Shown here: positions 48,901 to 58,555 of the stretch, one piece after another
Position numbering within the stretch: position 1 is the stretch's first letter
Layout of the letters: the number at the start of each line of letters is the position of its first letter
DNA from: Opisthorchis felineus
Taxonomy: Eukaryota; Platyhelminthes; Trematoda; Opisthorchiida; Opisthorchiidae
Assembly: GCA_004794785.1 (NCBI GenBank)
Contig: SJOL01006494.1
Location: forward strand, 377,192 to 441,191
Reading direction: 5' to 3'
DNA length: 64,000 nt
The notes under the pieces: generated by a model
The model's database searches: none
The model's input: only the letters and a program-made list of their open reading frames with translations
What the model was told of the DNA's origin: nothing
Program-made: the position numbers and the translations under genes

Positions 48901-51900
48901 GAATATGTCTAGCGCCAGAAGCTTCAGGCGTTCGACCATGTATTGCTCACGTCTGGTCATAATTTGCCTAAAAGAGTGCTGCTTTCCGTGCTCTCTTTAG
49001 AGTGGCGCAAGCGGAGAGATGGTCAACCTTTGACCTGGCAAAGAGGAATGAATTTGACTACGATAAGTCTGGGTGCTATCGGTGTGACACGACTCCCGAG
49101 ATGGGGTCTCCTTGATCCGCGTGTGTATACATGGAGGCGTTGTAAGATATGGCTGCTAAATGGTGTCAATGGCAGTGTTGTTATAAGCTTCTGTTGAGTG
49201 TATCTGAATGAGTGTCTGGAGGTGTTTGCATCTCGGACTGATTGTGGCAGGCTAGCACGAAATGTTTTCTATATCGACTGGTCGAACAAGGCTAACTGGT
49301 ACAATTCCACGCATATTTTGGTGTCTGGTCTAGTCCAAAAACAGACTCAACTCCTATAATCTCAAAAACGTACTTGGTTGGAAGGTTTTGAGATGTGAGC
49401 CAATGTGTCTAAATATGCGGAGAATGTGTATCGTCAGTATCACACAGTTACATGCTACTTCCACCAGTTGAGCAACTTCAAGTATCTTAATAGAAGCATG
49501 GGTAGAACTCATTGACCTATCCATCATGACCCACGTAGTACAACTTCGAAGAACTGGTTTAAGTACCATGCTGGGGATATCAGTCGGGGACTCGACGCCT
49601 GTTACGTACCGATGAATGAGTTGTGCACAAATCCACATCGCAGGATGACGCATTTGCAGTCCGGCTGCTTTGGCTGCACACGAACGATACTCTCAGGTGT
49701 ATTGATAGTTTGACCAGTCGGCCCAGGTAAGTGAATGACTAAACCGGCTGTTTCTTCTGTCCTTTTGAAAGCGCAAAGAGATACAGACCACGTTCGTTCT
49801 TCACCTTCTTTAGCTGCGACTGAGAGGCTATGCCTACTGTTTTAAAATACAAAATGCCTCGCAGTGTGATGTGAATATTCCATTCCTCCTGGTCCAGCAT
49901 TGTTCACTGGAATCGTACGTATATTCATCGCAGTTATTGATTGGGCAAGCAGGGGAGAAAATGTTCGTGTTTTTCAGAAACCTGTGTGGTGTGCCTATTT
50001 TTGTAGAAATAGACCTTGTTCTGAAATAACTATGGTAAGTTAGACCATGGGGATACTCTACATTCTCCACCATAGCTCAAGAGTCTGCCGAGTTACTTGG
50101 CACTTTGACACTGAAGTGGCACCGGCTACTTGGAGATCAGAAGAAAGGGGTAGCGACAAAAAGGTGGGAAATGACTTGTCTGAATCCACGTCCACTTCAC
50201 TCACGTATGAACAGTTCCCCTCCTGTCCTGGAAGAATCATTCTGGCGAGTCCACACCTAATGATGATGACTCGAGTTTTGCCCTTATTAGAGCTCATCAG
50301 CAGTGCATATCCTTGGCCGTATCAGGGTTTGAAATCCGGGCATATGACATGGTAGGACTGGTTTACCCGACGGCTCGAACGACGACCCAGTAACCGTCCT
50401 GCTTGTGTCGTTCGATTAAGCCGCCTCTAAGGTCTTCCAAGTCAGCTAGCGCCACGGACAATTGAAAACTGCTGGACCAATTTTGACCAGATGTTTGTGA
50501 TTGCGGGGACTGTAGAATTCACACCTACAACTCGTTTCAATTTTTCAGGTATTGTAACTGTGATCCGAATAGCACGATGCTGGATCAATTGTGTGGCTGC
50601 AAATTCAGCTACCTCTTCGGTATCATCATCATCGACACCATGACATCAGTGTTCAACACTGCTTCTTCGCTGCCATACAGCCATGATTTTCTTGAATGCC
50701 TTATTGAGAGGAAAAGAATAAAGAAGGATATGGAAGGGACTTAGTGCTAGCTTACTACAATCATTCCGAGGTGCCTACACCTCCAGATACTCATTCAGGC
50801 CATTTGGGTAGAAACTGACAACAGGAACGCCACTGACAGCTATTAGCCGTCATATCTTGGAGCGTCTCCAACCAGGCGCAGTGGGGATCTCGCGGTCCCC
50901 ATCCTAGAAGGCGATTAGCACCGACAGCACCCAAACTTTTCATAATCTCTTTCATATCCCTCTGCCAGGTCAAGAGTTGGACACATCTATGTTTCCGTCA
51001 CCCTGAATCGGCACGGAAAACAGTACTCTCTTCGCCAAACGATGGTTCGGCATGCGCAATACATGGCCTAACCAACGCAGCTTCTGGTGCTGGACACGTC
51101 CTTCAGTGGAAGTCCCCGACGTACAACCGAAAACTCGCTTTCTAATTACCTCGTTAAGGATACGACGACACCAACCCACACGAGCTATGGCTCTGAGACA
51201 AGGATTGTCGAACACCTGAAGACGTCTCAGTTCCGCTGCTCGAACAGGCCAAGTCTCACAGCCATACAACAAAACAGCCAGCACTGTAACCCCATGAACA
51301 CGTTCCTTAAGATTCAGGGATATACCGCTTTGATGCCATAGGTGTCTCAAATTAGCAAACGCTAAACGAACCCTGCAGATTCGTGCATTGACCTTATGTC
51401 ACACTGAAATCAGAACTAATACAACATCCAAGACACGGAAGCTTCCAAGTACGGAAGCTTTTGAAGAGCTCTCCGTATACTCTCACAAGAACGAACTTCT
51501 GAAAGTACAAAGAACTTATCATGTTCAAAAAACTTCCGGGACGTTCCTTGATGGGCAAGGGTGTCAAGAAGAACAGACAGGTCAACAGAGTCGAAGGCGC
51601 TTTGGAAATCCAGGAATACTAAAACTGTGCGTCGTTTGTACGTACGACGTTGTTCTAGCACCTGACGGAGTGTGATGATTTGGTCAGCCTCTACCAGGCC
51701 AGAATCTTGCTTGCTGAACTAGAGTCAGTGTTTCACGAGCCACCATAAGACGACAAAGTACAGACGACGCAACAGTCTGGTTACAACCGACGTCAAGCTG
51801 ATACCCTGAGCTTATTTTTTGAAAATGGGCACTACCACCGGTTATCGCCAGTTGTCTGGGACAGTCTCCTTTGTCAAAATGAACGCAAACAGATCAAACA

Positions 51901-54900
51901 ATCGCTGACTGAAGACCTCACCCCCATCTTTGAACAATACGGGTGGGAGGTCATCCGGACCAGGACCTCGATAGCGCTTGAGAGAACATATGCAGTCATA
52001 AACCTCCGAGGCCGTAGGGGGTTCCATGTTCACAATCAGCTGTAGGCTCCAGATGATTTGTAGCTGGTGGCCACGATAACTGTTTTTCGAAGTATTCGGC
52101 CAACCGGTCGAGGCATTCTTCTTTATTCAAGATGGTCGCTACATTCCGACCATTGATGGTTTCGCTCACAGGTGGTTTCCGGGGACCGGTCGCGCGGATC
52201 AACTGCAATAATCTTCGGGCATTCTCGGCTTTCTGGGCCTCTTCCATTCCCTTGGCTTTTCGTGTTCACCAGATTTCACGGTGGGCAAGCGCGCTCACTT
52301 TCACTCGACGTCAGATAATTCGTCGGGTCAGGCTATGTTCGGAACTGGCGAGGATATTTCTCCGAGATTTAAGCAGTGCCACCGTTCGGTCCAATATCCA
52401 GTGGTTGAGTGGGACTGGTAGCGCCGTGCCACAGGCGAAACTCCTAGCACTGTGTGAAGAGGTGGCGATCTCGTCCCGGTATGAATTAATATCTGATGGT
52501 GGGGCAGTTGGAAGAGACCTCAGAAGACGACTCTGGTAAATTCATCCAACATCGGGATCTGCCACTCTCAGTTACTAAGCTATTTGTCCACATCGTACGC
52601 GGCCTTGGAAAACGAAGGGAGAAGCGACTCCGGACGAGCACGTGGTCGGAATCCAAAAATGTGTTCCAAAACGAGTGGCAGTCAGTTATTGATCCGTGCC
52701 GGCGACGGGAACCCAACACGAACGCAAACATGTCAATTTCAGCAGAGGATTTGAAAGAAATCCTTCAACAGCAAGAAGCACAGTTCGAACAATCGCAATT
52801 GTTAATTAATCAGTCTCATACTGAAATTATCAGTCTTCAGACATCATTTCCATCTCTGGACAAGCACGTGGTCGGAATCAAAAAATGTGTTCTAAAACGA
52901 GCGGCAGTCAGTTATTGATCTGCGCCATCGGTAACTGATGGCAATGTGATCAATTTCAGTTCGTAGCCCGCACGATGTTGGAGGACACTGTGGCCAGACG
53001 ACTTCGGCCATTTCGGAAGTTGGTACTGCATAAAAACAGCCTGCGGTCTGCACTCAGCTGAAGCAATCGTTCACCATTGCCTGCACGTACCGAGTCCAAT
53101 CCATGTTGACCACTTAATTGAATCTCAGCAGCGTTAAGCCTGCCCACTTGTGCATTCAGTTCTCCGACAACCACAACGATATCTGAGCTTGTAGCTCGCC
53201 TCAGCAGGGCACCATAATACTTGTCTTTGATGGTGTTAGAGCTACAGTCATTTGGGGCGTAAGCAGACACGACAAACAAACGTCGATTAACTGGATCGCC
53301 ATAGCTGCGCTGTCGGAAGCGAATGGAGTGTGATGGGGCGGTTAGCTCAATCACGGTGCTTGCATCTTGAATTCTTGTTTCTGATACACAGCACACATCA
53401 CTGGCAAGCGAGTCCAGTGTGAGAGCAAGAGCAGCTTGTTGTCCTGCTTGCTTCAGAGTGCGAACATTGAAAGCAACCAGATAGACTGGGTGTCGAGGCT
53501 TGAAGATTGATTTCGAGATGCCTGAAATTGTTGGCCCCATATGACACGCAGATGTTGCTTGCAAAACCGATACAGGACGAACAGAGTCATCATTTCTAAC
53601 TGACGGGCGTACAAGGAGAGTTGTTATTGGGGTGGGGAGAGGGGGAGGAAAAGTCTGTGAAAGAGAAAGAAGGGAGGCTTCAGCAATAGCGTGCATGCGC
53701 TTAACTGCTCTGCTGTATGCAGCAACTAAGGCGACCCGGCTGATGGCACCACGCGACGGCCGATGTGGCATGAGAGTATTTTTAGTTGTAAGTGTCATGG
53801 TTGCACGTGGACGAGGATACTTCCAGGGCGTCCAGACCTAGACAGGAGTACGATTAGGGTCCTGGACCAAAACTTTTTGCTCAAAAGCCCGACGGCAAGG
53901 CAGCGGTCTTTGGCGGGAAATGCAAATGCCTTCCAATGTTTACAGAACAACTCGCCATACATTTCCCAACCCCCAACCTGGAGGGCCAGGAGACTGTTTT
54001 CTTCAGACCTCTAGCCACTGACCAACCTGGCATGAGGGACTCGGTGAGTATCGCGCGGACGCCTACCAGTATAACTCAGTGGGTCGCGGAGGTACACAAA
54101 CCGTCACACCACGGTAAGGTCCAGTCTCTTCTTGGCGGCAGGATAGGAGGATGACTGTTCAAATAAGAGTGATGTGAACGTGAATTTTACAAATTCTCCA
54201 ACCACGTACAATTACCGAGGTCATTAGGTGATCACGTCATGAGAAGTGAGTTTTTCCCAATCCTTAGAAGTAAAATGCTGATCATTCAGCTCAGTCTAAA
54301 AGATATTACATGAAACCATTTACTATACCTAAGGTTGGTAACAATAAAGAATGGAAGAGACGGATTAGCTCCAGAAATTAACGAAACCGGTGGCCTCATG
54401 TACTATTTATGCAAACGTAAATCTTGTCTCCGAAGCAGAGCATTCACTAACTAGCATCTGTTACAGCTGATCCTCTGATCCAGTTCACGTAGTGCTTAAT
54501 GACTAGGAAGCGCGTATGGTTGCAGTCTGCACAAAGGACACTGGACACGACACTGACTTTGATAAAGTCAAAGTTTACCCCCCTCTCCCTCCTCCTCACA
54601 AAATGAACATGCAGCCGGTTGGTGGAGTGGAGAAACACAGAAGCGAAGTTTGCTCTAGTTCGATAAACTTGGGCAGCTTAAACGTACAGTGATATGCACC
54701 CTTTTAATAATTACGGTTGCGTATTTAAATCACACTGATACATGCAAGGTGGATTATTCTACACCGGAAGCAATTCAGATCTACACAATTTATAAATATA
54801 ATATGCTCTGTGAACCAACTTCATTAGTTCGAAGGATATGTGTTTAACACCATGACGATGTTATTTTCGCAGTGGGCAAATGTGGGGACAACAAACAACT

Positions 54901-56597
54901 CCGACGTTGATAGAAGCTGCACGTTGTCGAAGACATCAATGATGACGCGATTCCTAAGTGGATTACTCAGATCAGAGGGATGTGAGACGGTAGATGATAA
55001 AGTTAGGTAGACTGATTCTAAGATCACAGAAAAAATCGCACAATACCCGTTTCAGTCAACTGGATTTTGTGAAAAGCTGGGTATTTTGGTCGCAATTAGC
55101 AGTGAATGCTCAGTGCTGATTGTGAGGTTCAAACACGGAAAATATCTTGGAATGCAAACAAACAACAGGTTTGGTTCAGAACGAATTCTTCGTGTCAGGG
55201 TCTGCTCACCTGTCACATAAATTTAGAAGTTTAGCCGATTCCTTTGAATATAGCCGTCTCCTCCAGAAGGAACTGCTTTATCCAGGTCTCACCAGCGGTT
55301 TCACTCTTTTTGGAAACAGACCTTTATACCCAGCCAGCTTGGAACATTTTCATCCATTTGCCCATTCTGAAATTCATTATTTATTATCCTAACCTCACGG
55401 ATAGCTGAAATGAATGATTCGTCCGCCTGACTGCTTCCGGGAAAACTACTTTCACAGGTGTCATTCGCGTGCCACTTCTAAATCATGTCATGTGTTACCG
55501 ATTAGGCTAAAATCTCTGATGGGTTGCCACGCTTAATGAACCGTACAATAGGCTTAGGGTTATAACTGTGTTTCAGTCAAATCAGGACAGTTTCTTAGCA
55601 TCCACTATCAAGTTTTAAGGTATTAAGTATTGAGGTATATATTTACTGGAGATACAACTATTCAAATGGTTCTGGTAGATCGCTTTACAAGGACCGACAA
55701 CCATAAATTCATTGTTGACCACTTTGAATGCGACTGAGACACTCAGGGATAACTGATAAATACCCAATCGATGAGGCTATCCATTTTCTGTAAAACGAGA
55801 CATTCTGTCGTTATTGATGGCGCTTAGAATGAACGACACAAGTGAAGCACTTTGGGTTAACTTCTGTATTCTTACATTCATATTTTAAGCGCTACTTCGT
55901 GGTTCCCTCCTTCACTGACGAACAAATTATGATTCCACATGCCAGAGTGAATCACAACAAATATATGGTGACAGAGAAGACAGCTTATATAGGTGAGTTC
56001 AAATGTTCCGTAGGTTTTTTATCGTGGATTTTGTGTCTTAGTTCTTCCGGTTCCGCACAATAAGAAGCTGTAGCGAACTTTCTTGCCCACTCCTTGGGCG
56101 AAATTGTGGGTCAATTACGAAGTTTCTGGGTCAGGGAACATTTTGTTCAGTATTTTCCGTAGGGAATGCATCGATGTAATCTTTTAAAAGTGGTTTGTTC
56201 ACTCATCGACAATTTTATTTACCTGGGATCCGTAGATTACATCCACTCAAGTTGTATTAAGCGCATGGCAATGCTTTCAGCACTGGGTCTTCTGAGGTTG
56301 GGTACTGATTTCCTAATCAATGAAAATTCATCACAGAATGGCGGTTTGCAATTCCGATATGTTCAAAATTTTCCAATTTAGTTCCTGTTACCGTTTTTTG
56401 TTCTAGGCACATCCAACTGGTCAGGCGATTATTTCCTGTACACAGGTGGTGCTGGGCTCGTTGTAGAGGAGGACACTGTGGGTAATCCATTCACCGATAG
56501 CATCCACGACGGAAACACGAAGCCCAAGACGTTGCAAGCTCAATTGACTGATATCTTTTACCGAGATTGGAATTCGGAATACTCCTATGAAGAATAG
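33607..56597 (+). CDS. PLD3/PLD4-like phospholipase D family protein (5' exon missing)
   Basis: Eight exons (33607-33937, 34837-34948, 38945-39075, 45308-45499, 45615-45763, 45934-46096, 55890-55992, 56407-56597) join in phase with GT-AG introns to give 456 residues and a stop. In visible numbering, a hydrophobic anchor covers residues 4-16. LLVESIP and ASFYW blocks follow, then the first HKD motif (H166, K168, D173, then GSANMDW) and the second (H381, K383, E388, then GTSNWSG). Glu in the second motif is also found in mammalian PLD3/PLD4. Human PLD3 is 490 residues, so about 30-35 N-terminal residues are missing. Five N-glycosylation sequons follow the anchor, consistent with a type II membrane protein facing the lysosomal lumen. 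PLD3 and PLD4 are known as 5' exonucleases for single-stranded nucleic acid; that role here is inference. No canonical AATAAA was seen in about 400 bp after the stop. Confidence 0.93.
34837..34948 (+). CDS. PLD-like gene, exon 2 of those visible
   Basis: The acceptor is TTTATTTTTACAG and the donor GCAG/GTAAGC. It encodes [20 protein letters not shown] and ends DQLSAA plus one base of a Gly codon. It matches the segment of PLD3 that precedes the first HKD motif. Confidence 0.88.
34949..38944. other. Intron (3996 bp) containing a strand-skewed block
   Basis: From about 35440 to 38080 the plus strand is strikingly rich in G over C (for example 22 G and 7 C in 35701-35760, and 19 and 6 in 37261-37320), unlike flanking DNA. 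Open frames such as 35452-35679 and 35985-36167 (+) and 35946-36350 (-) show no sure homology. A minus-strand peptide [12 protein letters not shown] near 37850 weakly recalls the C-terminus of non-LTR polyproteins. It is likely an old insertion of unknown type. Confidence 0.6.
38945..39075 (+). CDS. PLD-like gene, exon with first HKD motif
   Basis: The acceptor is TTTTTTAATTCCAG and the donor GAA/GTAAGT. It encodes [20 protein letters not shown], then LWAID and [23 protein letters not shown] is the catalytic HxKxxxxD motif. Confidence 0.95.
41385..41640. repeat. Diverged inverted-repeat element, possible relative of the 25.2-kb foldback
   Basis: The left end reads GAAGTACACTAATCTGCAAA and the right end is roughly its complement (CGCAAATGGGCTTACTTC). 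The interior near 41430-41465 echoes the ACTGAATC...CAGCTGAA order of the 25.2-kb repeat. Similarity is moderate, so the relationship is tentative. Confidence 0.4.
44190..44440. repeat. Dispersed repeat plus tRNA-like sequence
   Basis: 44205-44285 resembles 14400-14475. At 44405-44435 GGCCGTGGGTTCGAAACTCC is a good B-box-like sequence, suggesting a further tRNA-derived module just upstream of the SINE at 44598. Confidence 0.4.
44598..44955 (+). repeat. tRNA-derived SINE, most complete copy
   Basis: The unit starts with a GGGAAGTCCTGACTGGCGGG region. An RNA-polymerase-III-type A-box (TGGAGTAGTGGTAATACGC, near 44755) and B-box (GGCGTTCAAATCCC, near 44795) follow, then a hammerhead segment and a tail with GGTGTAGACCCACC, ACAGGAGGACGACCGTACAA and GTGTGAATATGAAC-like sequence. 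Related copies are at 20410-20660 (-), 20661-20940 (+) and 50185-50465 (-), with a tail fragment at 54130-54186 (+). It sits in an intron of the PLD-like gene in the sense orientation. Confidence 0.8.
44829..44873 (+). ncRNA. Type-I hammerhead ribozyme motif in SINE (core mutated)
   Basis: Helix I strands GCACUG (44829-44834) and CAGUGC (44868-44873) are fully complementary. Helix II is GCUCU/AAUA/AGAGC (44842-44855). GAAA lies at 44856-44859, a minimal helix III CUCGAG at 44860-44865, and GUC at 44865-44867 with predicted cleavage after 44867. The core reads CUGAUUC in place of CUGAUGA, changing G8 and A9, which should abolish activity in this copy. The arrangement matches the SINE hammerheads known from schistosomes. 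Confidence 0.75.
45308..45499 (+). CDS. PLD-like gene, exon between the HKD motifs (1)
   Basis: The acceptor is TTCACTTTCAG and the donor TCC/GTGAGT. It encodes [20 protein letters not shown] and [20 protein letters not shown]. It corresponds to the PLD3 region with CxxLxxxLxKIFE-like helices; sequon NHT. Confidence 0.92.
45615..45763 (+). CDS. PLD-like gene, exon between the HKD motifs (2)
   Basis: The acceptor is CATCCATAG and the donor AA/GTGAGT. It encodes [20 protein letters not shown] and [16 protein letters not shown], matching the PLD3 NARSFIYVAVMNYLP region. Confidence 0.92.
45934..46096 (+). CDS. PLD-like gene, exon between the HKD motifs (3)
   Basis: The acceptor is CTATGCTATTCAG and the donor GTG/GTGAGT. 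It encodes [20 protein letters not shown] and [20 protein letters not shown], the conserved FWPAID and VRLLIS block. Confidence 0.95.
48330..49245 (+). mobile_element. LINE relic, RT active site to C-terminus
   Basis: The plus strand reads [15 protein letters not shown] near 48355 where YADD is expected. Next come [20 protein letters not shown] near 48580, [20 protein letters not shown] near 48650, LLYGCET followed by a stop, then [15 protein letters not shown] near 49010 and the tail to about 49200. Stops and a frameshift near 48800 break the chain, and the second catalytic Asp is Ala. It is the same family as 7960-8900, 19561-20400 and 50620-54140. Confidence 0.85.
50185..50465 (-). repeat. 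SINE copy, internal deletion
   Basis: The minus strand shares GGACGGTTACTGGGTCGTCG, a B-box-like ATTTCAAACCCTG, GGATATGCACTGCTGATGAG and the tail GGTGTGGACTCGCC with 44598-44955. The tRNA-like A-box part is missing. Confidence 0.75.
50262..50306 (-). ncRNA. Hammerhead motif in SINE (one core change)
   Basis: On the minus strand GCACUG (50306-50301) precedes an intact CUGAUGA (50300-50294) and helix II GCUCU/AAUA/AGGGC. Then come AAAA for GAAA (G12 changed), CUCGAG and GUC. The 3' helix I strand has become AUCAUC, so helix I no longer pairs. Together with 44829-44873 it defines the ancestral layout, because each copy keeps what the other lost. Confidence 0.7.
50791..51350 (-). pseudogene. LINE polyprotein C-terminal domain
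   Basis: One minus-strand frame (51350-50970) has [55 protein letters not shown] and [16 protein letters not shown] second frame (50973-50791) continues with [22 protein letters not shown] and SCQWRSC. A frameshift at about 50970 separates them. This is the conserved tail after the RT in this LINE family, and the most complete version in the window. Confidence 0.85.
51394..52250 (-). pseudogene. LINE reverse transcriptase, N-terminal half with deleted active site
   Basis: Minus-strand blocks are [19 protein letters not shown] and [20 protein letters not shown] (52210-52080), [32 protein letters not shown] (52020-51930), and motif [21 protein letters not shown] (51615-51560). After [12 protein letters not shown] the sequence jumps to [10 protein letters not shown], so about 110 codons with motif B and YADD are missing. 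Several frames are used. The RT is irreparably truncated. Confidence 0.85.
52637..52926 (+). repeat. 63-bp duplication flanking a gag-like insert in the LINE endonuclease
   Basis: About 63 bp starting AGCACGTGGTCGGAAT at 52637 recur at 52863 with a few changes. Both copies correspond to the same LINE endonuclease sequence (antisense [11 protein letters not shown] around the SDH motif). Between them, 52700-52862 carries an ATG at 52731 and a plus-strand peptide [20 protein letters not shown]. This resembles the N-terminus of Ty3/Gypsy-type Gag proteins of flukes; that identification is from memory of the family's style. The insert with its duplicated target disrupts the LINE. Confidence 0.6.
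52956..53798 (-). pseudogene. LINE AP-type endonuclease domain
   Basis: A 280-codon open minus-strand frame, the longest in the window. After a low-complexity N-terminal region it reads [17 protein letters not shown] (catalytic Asn region), [13 protein letters not shown] (catalytic Glu in SETRI), [13 protein letters not shown] and [14 protein letters not shown]. The last is usually GDxNA, so the catalytic Asp has become Glu. The terminal SDH motif lies beyond the insertion at 52700-52862, in the antisense frame near 52650. These enzymes nick target DNA to prime retrotransposition. With the Asp change and interruption it is unlikely to act. Confidence 0.85.
54130..54186 (+). repeat. SINE 3' tail fragment abutting the LINE 5' end
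   Basis: GGCAGGATAGGAGG, GACTGTTCAAAT and GTGATGTGAACGTGAA match the end of the SINE copies at 20661-20940 and 44598-44955. Only the tail is present, directly beyond the LINE leader, so the two families may share a 3'/5' module. Confidence 0.5.
54187..55889. other. Intronic sequence, nothing recognised
   Basis: No repeat or protein motif identified upstream of the exon at 55890. An open frame at 55147-55392 (+) is unassigned. Confidence 0.45.
55890..55992 (+). CDS. PLD-like gene, exon with second HKD motif
   Basis: The acceptor is CATATTTTAAG and the donor ATAG/GTGAGT. It encodes [20 protein letters not shown], then [22 protein letters not shown] is the second catalytic motif, with Glu at the last position as in PLD3/PLD4. 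Confidence 0.95.
56407..56597 (+). CDS. PLD-like gene, terminal exon
   Basis: The acceptor is TTTTTTGTTCTAG. It encodes [20 protein letters not shown], then [21 protein letters not shown] and a TAG stop at 56595-56597. The FxRDW-S-Y ending is the usual PLD3 C-terminus, though slightly shorter than in mammals. Confidence 0.95.
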
Positions 56598-58271
56598 ATG
56601 TCTTTTGCTTTTACACTTTATGAAACCAATTCAGAATTTAATCCCGTCCTTCATATGTTCGTTGTTTTGATGTGATTTTCTGTAGTCAGTCCAGTCTTAC
56701 TCGTATAAAAATTTGTTGAATAATTTCTGGTCTCATGTTGCTCATAAGTCACAGGGTTTGAAAAAATACGTTTGGTTAACCACTTTGTTACCTCAAGTAG
56801 AGGAAAACATATTGGTTTTGTCATTTTATGGGTCACACGTACAACTCACCAATAACCGGATGTCTTTCATCAGTTCGGTACCATAAGTCTATCAGTCTGC
56901 GCAAAGAAATCACTGAAACCCTGCCGTAAATAATGGTGGTACTGGAACCTTTTATTCAATGGAGATTCGGCAAATTTTAGAAAGATGCGACTCACTCGAG
57001 AAGGAATTTTGATGAAACAGACTTTTGAATGGCACGGTTATGTTGTTCGACTATTATTCCTTAGCTTTATACCGTCAAACAGCTGTTCTGACAGTAATAT
57101 CTGTCGTCACATCAAGAAAACCACCTTAGTCGACCCTCTACTACTACGGGAGTATTTTATTGGCTTTAGTGTGTAGGTAGGAAAAGATTATACGAATGAA
57201 ACATAGAGTGGTCATTCCATTTGCATTTCAGGCATTGAAGCAATGGCTAATTAACGTGTTTCACTCAAGGCACTATTACATAAGTTTAAGAAGTATTTGC
57301 ACCCCTGGTGAGCTCAACAAAACCCACCGGGGAACAACTGCCCACAGCTGTTTGCCCGAAATAAACAGTCTGTCAAAATCCCGTGGGGACCAAGTTATTG
57401 TTACCGACAGGTACTAATGGCCACCATGAGCACACAACTACAAACAACCTAGCCTGTACCAGCTCTGAGATTTCAGCCTCGAAGACTCGGGCCTTCTACC
57501 GCTCATGTTGTCTCTCAATCTGTCTACAGTTGCGGTGACAAGATGGCAGGACAGCGCCATCTCTCATAGGATGAGAGACGGTATGTATGAGAGAGGTATG
57601 TTGCGCCGTTTGGAATGCGCAATCCAATAACAATCACTTAGTTGTCAATTCGGAACCCAGCAGCACGGTTCACGAGACACCCGATCTCAGGCCATCCAGT
57701 TTAACTCAGTGTCATTCGAATTGCTATTAAGTAGTCGAGCATCCCGGATGTGAACACTGGATGATACCCTACTAATACAGATAAAGTAGCAATTTTTGTG
57801 TGCGCAAAGGGCACCGATCCCCAGAATATATGTGTACCCTTGTCCCGATCTCGGATTGCTCGCCCGTTATTTGAAGACATTCTTGCCTCAAAAGGATCGT
57901 AAAAGGTCACTTCTAGCACCGGTTTCGCACAATGGAACTTCTAGAGTTCAAAGGCGGAGTTTTACAGACAATAATAGAAGCAGTTTAGCAGCTGAACACA
58001 ACGGAGTCAGTTTTGAATAGCTAGTGACCTGCATTGCTGATGGCTGAGCCAACCTTACACACGTATGGGGTTCTGCAGCTAGGCATGTGGTGGCCATTCA
58101 CATTCACTACTGTCAGTATTACGGGCCTAGCACACACCTAGTTTAACGCCCGAATCGAGATCATCGAAGAGGCAGGTTAGTCAGATAACGCCGAAGTCTA
58201 GTGTGGGAATACCATACTGTTCTTAAAGGAAGAGCTCTGTGAGTTCCGTCTTTCGAGAAGGGGGTCAGTTT
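56598..58271. other. 3' flank of the PLD-like gene; no other gene seen
   Basis: No canonical AATAAA was found in about 400 bp after the stop; TATAAA at 56704 is a possible variant. Open frames on both strands at 57700-58020 are unassigned. Confidence 0.45.
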
Positions 58272-58555
58272 TCAAAAACCATGGAGTGAGATCACTCTTA
58301 CAGTTGCCTTGTGTATGGGACCTTTTTTGAACTTTCTTGCACTATTTCTCAAATATTGTTCGCATCTTGATAACGCGTACATGACTTCTGGCGCGGCATA
58401 GTCACCGCCTTTGAGGCTGCCAAGATAAGTAAACCGGACAAAAAGTTCAAGTTTCTCTCCCCGGAGCTTCAGAGCGATACAGCGGGATTCGAAATCCTGT
58501 GGCAATACCTTGCATTTTGAAGGTGAAAAACGCATACCGAATCCAAGGTCCACAC
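58272..58555 (-). mobile_element. LINE relic, second family, post-RT segment
   Basis: The minus strand has LGFGMRFSPSKCKVLPQDFE, LRGEKLELFVRFTYLGS and ALSRCEQYLRNSARKFKK. It is the same family as 31740-32572 (CKVLPQD block). It is open for 93 codons but truncated at both ends. Confidence 0.75.

Larger units (their letters stand above)
50620..54140 (-). mobile_element. LINE, near-full-length but inactive (leader, endonuclease, RT, C-terminal domain)
   Basis: On the minus strand a leader (54140-53800) shared with 195-715 is followed by an endonuclease (53798-52956). The chain is interrupted by a foreign insert (52700-52862), then continues as endonuclease end (52731-52486), linker and fingers (52247-51842), RT motif A (51661-51416), a deletion removing the YADD region, and the C-terminal domain (51350-50791). 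It ends in a 3' tail whose last bases are a GATGATGAT-type repeat near 50622-50635. APE-class LINEs insert by target-primed reverse transcription. It lies antisense in a PLD intron. Confidence 0.88.
46097..55889. other. Largest intron (9793 bp), filled with retroelement relics
   Basis: It contains a LINE relic in sense (48330-49245), a SINE (50185-50465, antisense) and a long antisense LINE (50620-54140). Sequence at 46100-48300 and 54190-55880 shows no recognised motif; a 135-codon minus-strand frame at 47586-47993 is unassigned. The flanking exons join in phase, so no coding exon is missing. Confidence 0.75.
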
